Of a stretch of 64,000 bases of DNA, positions 60,674 to 64,000 are shown in pieces. A program made the position numbers and the translations under genes. The DNA lies in the NCBI RefSeq assembly GCF_010233585.1, contig NZ_CP045997.1, positions 7,114,914 to 7,178,913 on the forward strand. The letters are read 5' to 3'. How positions within the stretch are numbered: position 1 is the stretch's first letter; each line of letters opens with the position of its first letter. The notes beneath the pieces were generated by a model. That model was not told the origin of the DNA. It saw only the letters and a program-made list of their open reading frames with translations, and did not search any database. Source of the stretch: Spirosoma endbachense (GTDB taxonomy: Bacteria > Bacteroidota > Bacteroidia > Cytophagales > Spirosomataceae).

Positions 60674-62233
60674 ATGATTGATTTTAAAACACTGGAAAAA
60701 CGTTTCCGCACTATTGAAGCCACCGAAATCGGTCCGAAACTACAGGAAGCTTATATAGCCGAAGTTCTTTCGTTCCTGAATGCGGATGGCTGTTACGTTT
60801 TGCAGGAACGTGATGAGTGGACAGCCACTATACAATTTTCCAGTTTAGCAAAATCAGCTTCATTACCGCTCAATCCAGCACAGTTAAACGATCTTACGCA
60901 GGAACACTCTTTTTTTTTCGATCCTGACTTTACGCCAAGGCGAGCCCTGAAAGGATTACTCGGCTCCTATCGGCAGGTAGCAGGCCTTCGACTAAGCAAT
61001 TATACGTTTAAAGGCTGGATACTAGTCGGCTGGAAAATGTCAACGGATATTCAACCCGACGAGGCTGAGGATATCCTCTATCGGTTTGGCGATAAAGTGT
61101 TGATTAGTAGCTTATCGCTCCAGCGGATTGCCTTAGAACAACAGTATCGGTTTTTGTTCGGCATTGTTCCGCAGGCGGTTGTGCTTGTTAACGAAGAAGA
61201 CGAAACAAGCTGGGTTAATCAGGCCGCTATCGAACTGCTTGACCTGGAACAGGGTGACCTTCGCCCACCGCCAGCCAACCTGTCGCTGGGGATGCTGAAA
61301 CTCCGCAACCAGGCCCTTAATCTGGATGCCATTAACCATACGGCTGCCGAGTTTATTCATAATCCGAACTTTAGCATCAAAGAATGGCTCTGGATATTTT
61401 CTGATCGGATTCTGTCGGTTCTGACCAGGCCCATTTTCTCCCCCTATTTCAAAGGACGAATCTGGTTATTCAATGACGTAACCGAATTATACCATAAAAA
61501 CCAGCAACTCTCAGACGCCAATCGCGAAATCGAAAACCTGATTAGCGTCATTGCACATGATCTAAAATCGCCACTGGCCACACTTAGCTTTATTTTTAAT
61601 TTCCTGCCCATGAATGGGCCACTGAACGAAGAACAGAACGAAAACATCGAATATGGCCAAAAAACCATTAAGCGTGGCCTCAACCTCATCGATAGTATCG
61701 TTTATTTCAACAAGCTCATCACTTCGAATCTGCCCGTGCAAATGGAAGATATCGAGCTTAATGACCTGATCGATGTCATCGTATCCGGATTCTCGGCACA
61801 GGCTTATCAAAAAGAAATTACACTACATACCGAACACACAGACCAGTCGGTATTACTGCACTCTGACCCCGAATCGCTGGTTCGTATTCTTGACAACCTC
61901 ATCAGCAATGCCGTAAAATTCTCGCCATTCGGGCGTAGCATCTATATTCAGCTCGCCTTACGAGATAACCAGCTAACGATTGCAGTGAAAGATGAAGGGC
62001 CGGGTCTCTCGCCCGACGATCGTATGAAATTATTCAAGCGTTTTCAACGCCTATCGGCTCAGCCTACCAATAATGAAGGTTCGTCGGGTTTAGGCTTATC
62101 CATCGTTAAAGCACTTACCGAAAAATTGGGCGCAACAATTGAGGTCGATAGTGAACTAAGCCAGGGAACAACATTCCGATTAGTCTTTCCGGCCGAGTTT
62201 GTCCGTATCAGTAATCAACTGACGGCTAATTGA
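60674..62233 (+). CDS. Sensor histidine kinase with GAF-like and PAS-like N-terminus
   Basis: The protein has 519 residues and no membrane span, so it is a soluble kinase. Residues ~15-150 look like a GAF domain, ~155-270 like a PAS domain (FGIVPQAVVLVNEEDETSWVNQAAIELL). Next come a coiled linker, the HisKA box with His295 (VIAHDLKSPLATLSF), the N box (ILDNLISNAVKFSP, Asn412), the G1 box KDEGPGLSPDD and the G2 box SSGLGLSIVKAL. No response regulator is encoded next to it, so the partner is elsewhere. Its place behind the RsbQ-like gene suggests that the GAF/PAS part senses the product or state of that hydrolase, as RsbP's PAS domain does in Bacillus (inference). Confidence 0.9.
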   Translation: MIDFKTLEKRFRTIEATEIGPKLQEAYIAEVLSFLNADGCYVLQERDEWTATIQFSSLAKSASLPLNPAQLNDLTQEHSFFFDPDFTPRRALKGLLGSYRQVAGLRLSNYTFKGWILVGWKMSTDIQPDEAEDILYRFGDKVLISSLSLQRIALEQQYRFLFGIVPQAVVLVNEEDETSWVNQAAIELLDLEQGDLRPPPANLSLGMLKLRNQALNLDAINHTAAEFIHNPNFSIKEWLWIFSDRILSVLTRPIFSPYFKGRIWLFNDVTELYHKNQQLSDANREIENLISVIAHDLKSPLATLSFIFNFLPMNGPLNEEQNENIEYGQKTIKRGLNLIDSIVYFNKLITSNLPVQMEDIELNDLIDVIVSGFSAQAYQKEITLHTEHTDQSVLLHSDPESLVRILDNLISNAVKFSPFGRSIYIQLALRDNQLTIAVKDEGPGLSPDDRMKLFKRFQRLSAQPTNNEGSSGLGLSIVKALTEKLGATIEVDSELSQGTTFRLVFPAEFVRISNQLTAN

Positions 62234-62249
62234 CCGATCAAATGGTAGT

Positions 62250-62327
62250 AAGACTTTCGCGGAGAAGCGTGCCACGGTTATTAAGAGCATCATCAGAAAC
62301 CGTGGCACGCTTCTCCGCGAAAGCCTT
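62250..62327. repeat. Long intergenic hairpin, TGCCACGG-core family, copy 4
   Basis: The arms 62250-62279 and 62298-62327 pair over 30 bp with one mismatch. The core TGCCACGGTT/AACCGTGGCA is perfect. The outer box AAGACTTTCGC is close to that of copy 2; the middle of the arm (GGAGAAGCG) differs but remains self-complementary. It lies 17 nt after the kinase stop and may also end that transcript. Confidence 0.8.
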
Positions 62328-62425
62328 AAGTATGTTTATCGTTCAAATTTTACTGGTCAATTCTGGATCAGGGCAAAAAACTGGTTGAAGAAATTGCTAA
62401 TCTTTGCAGCCTGATCGCTGCAATC

Positions 62426-63124
62426 ATGTCTTCACGCACACTCCTGCCTATTTGCTGTTTTATACTTCTTTTCCTCAGCTATGCTGGTTATTCACAGCCA
62501 GCGTCGAAAGCCAAGCCTAAAGAGAAATACAACTACCTGCTTTATTTGCCCAAAGACTATTCAGCAACCAAAGCCAGTTATCCGCTGATAATTTATCTTC
62601 ACGGTGGATCTCAACGGGGCAATGACTTAACGAAACTCAAGACATACGGCCTACCCCAGCAAGTCGATAAAGGCAAGGATTTTCAGTTTATCATTGCATC
62701 GCCCCAATGTCCGGATGGTAAATTCTGGTCGACAGACAATTGGTTTGAACCACTCTATGATGAACTGACAACAAAATATAGAGTTGATCCCAAACGAATT
62801 TATTTAACAGGCATAAGTATCGGTGGTTACGGAACCTGGCAAACTGCGGTAGCTTATCCGGATAAATTTGCGGCCATTGTGCCGTTGTGCGGTGGTTGCG
62901 ACGATTCAACTCAGGTTTGTACCATTAAACACGTCCCGATCTGGACGTTTCACGGAACAGCCGACAACGTGATTCCAATCAACGAAACAGAGCAGTTGGT
63001 TAAGCGGCTGGAGCAGTGTGGTGGGCGCGTGAAATTTACCCGATTAGAAAATGAAGGCCACGGTATTCAGTATCTCTACGAAGACAAATCCATTTACGAC
63101 TGGTTACTTCAACAGCATAAATGA
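62426..63124 (+). CDS. Secreted alpha/beta hydrolase (prolyl-oligopeptidase/esterase type)
   Basis: The protein has 232 residues with a signal peptide (LLPICCFILLFLSYAGYS). LHGGSQRGND is the oxyanion region, Ser131 in LTGISIGGYGTW the nucleophile, Asp180 in FHGTADNVIP and His212 in NEGHGIQY complete the triad. It resembles the small secreted esterases related to the LpqC/feruloyl-esterase and dienelactone-hydrolase groups. A TAATCTTTG stretch at 62398-62406 is one base longer than the -7 consensus and could be the promoter. The gene is convergent with the oxidoreductase and ends at a shared terminator. Confidence 0.85.
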   Translation: MSSRTLLPICCFILLFLSYAGYSQPASKAKPKEKYNYLLYLPKDYSATKASYPLIIYLHGGSQRGNDLTKLKTYGLPQQVDKGKDFQFIIASPQCPDGKFWSTDNWFEPLYDELTTKYRVDPKRIYLTGISIGGYGTWQTAVAYPDKFAAIVPLCGGCDDSTQVCTIKHVPIWTFHGTADNVIPINETEQLVKRLEQCGGRVKFTRLENEGHGIQYLYEDKSIYDWLLQQHK

Positions 63125-63156
63125 GACTTGAATTTGTCGAATGGCAACGGGTAAAA

Positions 63157-63205
63157 ATAGTAATTGGGGTAACTGACACTAGTATTCAGTTACCCCAATT
63201 ACTAT
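63157..63205. terminator. Bidirectional terminator between convergent genes
   Basis: The arms 63157-63176 and 63186-63205 pair perfectly over 20 bp with a 9-nt loop. A-rich sequence on the left and T/A-rich sequence on the right give partial U-tracts in both directions. It sits exactly between the convergent genes 62426-63124 (+) and 63209-64000 (-). Confidence 0.75.
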
Positions 63206-63208
63206 CGA

Positions 63209-64000
63209 TTACACTTTGGTAGGGTCTGGATGTACCCAGGGCTGACGGTAAGGCCGAACAAGAAGACTGTTCGCTTCGCGATCGCCAACGATTTCGCGCT
63301 TCTGAGGATCATAGACAATTGGCCGTCCGGTTTTCATGGACAGATTGGCCAGAATACAACTGGCAGTCGATATATGCCCTTCTTCAATGTCTGCTACCGG
63401 GCGGGTGCCTTTGTCGATCGCATCCAGGAAATTGAGCATGTGCAGGCGTGTAGCAGGAGCTGCATTCAATTCAATTTTAGGCTCGGTAGGCTCAGTCACA
63501 TCCTCCGGATATTTCTCTTTTTCATAGACAACGTCTTTATGAATCTTTTCCCCATCTTTTCCTTCAGGAATAAAATCGTAGGCCATTGTGCTGGCCCATA
63601 ACGTTCCTTTATCGCCATAAAGCGTAAACGACCAGGGATAATTCGGATTATTGGGCGTTCCCCATGTCCGATGCTGCCAGACACAGTTCAGGCCATCGTA
63701 TTCAAATAAGGCCGACTGTGTGTCAGAAATATTTGATTTCCCTTCTTTCTGCACATAAATACCACCCGTAGAGCTGATACGTTTGGGCCATCCCAGCTTT
63801 AGCATCCAGCGTACGGTATCGAACATATGGACGCACATATCGCCCGTGATCCCATTGCCATACTCCATAAAGGTACGCCACCAGCGTACGTGCGGCAGGC
63901 CATCATATGGGCGCAAAGGAGCAGGGCCAGTCCACATCTCGTAATCCAGAAAATCGGGGACCTGCTGTAAAGGAGGATTAGAATTGTTACGCATGTGGAT
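63209..64000 (-). CDS. Gfo/Idh/MocA family oxidoreductase, C-terminal part
   Basis: The frame is open to the right edge, so the N-terminal NAD(P)-binding domain lies outside the window; ATG 63994 is probably internal. About 263 residues remain. The motif WWRTFMEYGNGITGDMCVHMFDTVRWMLKLGWP has the aspartate and histidine of the catalytic region (GDMCVHMFD). The Tyr/Trp-rich strands of the C-terminal beta-sheet domain and the ending GRPIVYDPQKREIVGD are typical of the large secreted-type family common in Bacteroidota. It oxidises or epimerises a sugar or inositol derivative; the substrate is unknown. Confidence 0.9.
   Translation of the reverse strand: MHMRNNSNPPLQQVPDFLDYEMWTGPAPLRPYDGLPHVRWWRTFMEYGNGITGDMCVHMFDTVRWMLKLGWPKRISSTGGIYVQKEGKSNISDTQSALFEYDGLNCVWQHRTWGTPNNPNYPWSFTLYGDKGTLWASTMAYDFIPEGKDGEKIHKDVVYEKEKYPEDVTEPTEPKIELNAAPATRLHMLNFLDAIDKGTRPVADIEEGHISTASCILANLSMKTGRPIVYDPQKREIVGDREANSLLVRPYRQPWVHPDPTKV

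Noticed and set aside
1..64000. tRNA and rRNA genes
   Set aside because: The intergenic regions were read for cloverleaf-like pieces and rRNA landmarks; none was found, and the hairpins seen are simple stems.

Overview
The window looks like a chromosome segment of an aerobic Bacteroidota bacterium, most probably of the Spirosoma/Cytophagales type. The grounds are SusC/SusD pairs with an ECF sigma/FecR switch, promoters of the Bacteroidota form TAnnTTTG, secreted giants built from putative-Ig and FN3 modules, an ebo gene set, and rpsU next to a Xer recombinase. No rRNA, tRNA, CRISPR array, insertion sequence or phage module was seen.

Layout. 1-14.4 kb (+): a nutrient-acquisition locus. It holds the 3' end of a SusD-type lipoprotein, a ceramidase-like hydrolase and a PhoPQ-type hydrolase, then sigma factor, FecR, SusC with an STN domain, SusD and two type I sulfatases. 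This reads as a trans-envelope signalling unit that controls uptake of a probably sulfated substrate. 14.4-22.1 kb (+): AraC regulator, SDR, acyl-CoA ligase, tannase/feruloyl-esterase, then sufC-sufD. 22.8-40.8 kb (-): an 18-kb block of very large secreted proteins. It contains a giant Ig-repeat protein with an AT-rich C-terminal domain, a small gene overlapping it by ATGA, and three further exported proteins. Two of the giants are broken by apparent single-base frameshifts. 41.5-48.6 kb: a phytase-like esterase (+) and a heavy-metal RND efflux operon (-). 48.8-53.9 kb: eboC and eboB, two + strand envelope genes, eboA, and a Xer recombinase. 54.2-64 kb: rpsU (-), then + genes for Ppx/GppA, a bile-acid:Na+ symporter-type carrier, a small secreted protein, MarR, DinB, a PaaI thioesterase, two alpha/beta hydrolases (one RsbQ-like) and a histidine kinase, a secreted esterase, and the C-terminal part of a Gfo/Idh/MocA oxidoreductase (-).

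The most notable signals are these: (1) the 22.8-40.8 kb block, whose far end has the architecture of a polymorphic toxin plus immunity gene; (2) a family of long intergenic hairpins that share the core TGCCACGGTT but have different, self-complementary arms; (3) an RsbQ-like hydrolase directly in front of a sensor kinase; (4) an ebo set split by unrelated genes and lacking eboD-F nearby. All family calls come from reading motifs by eye; no database search was possible.
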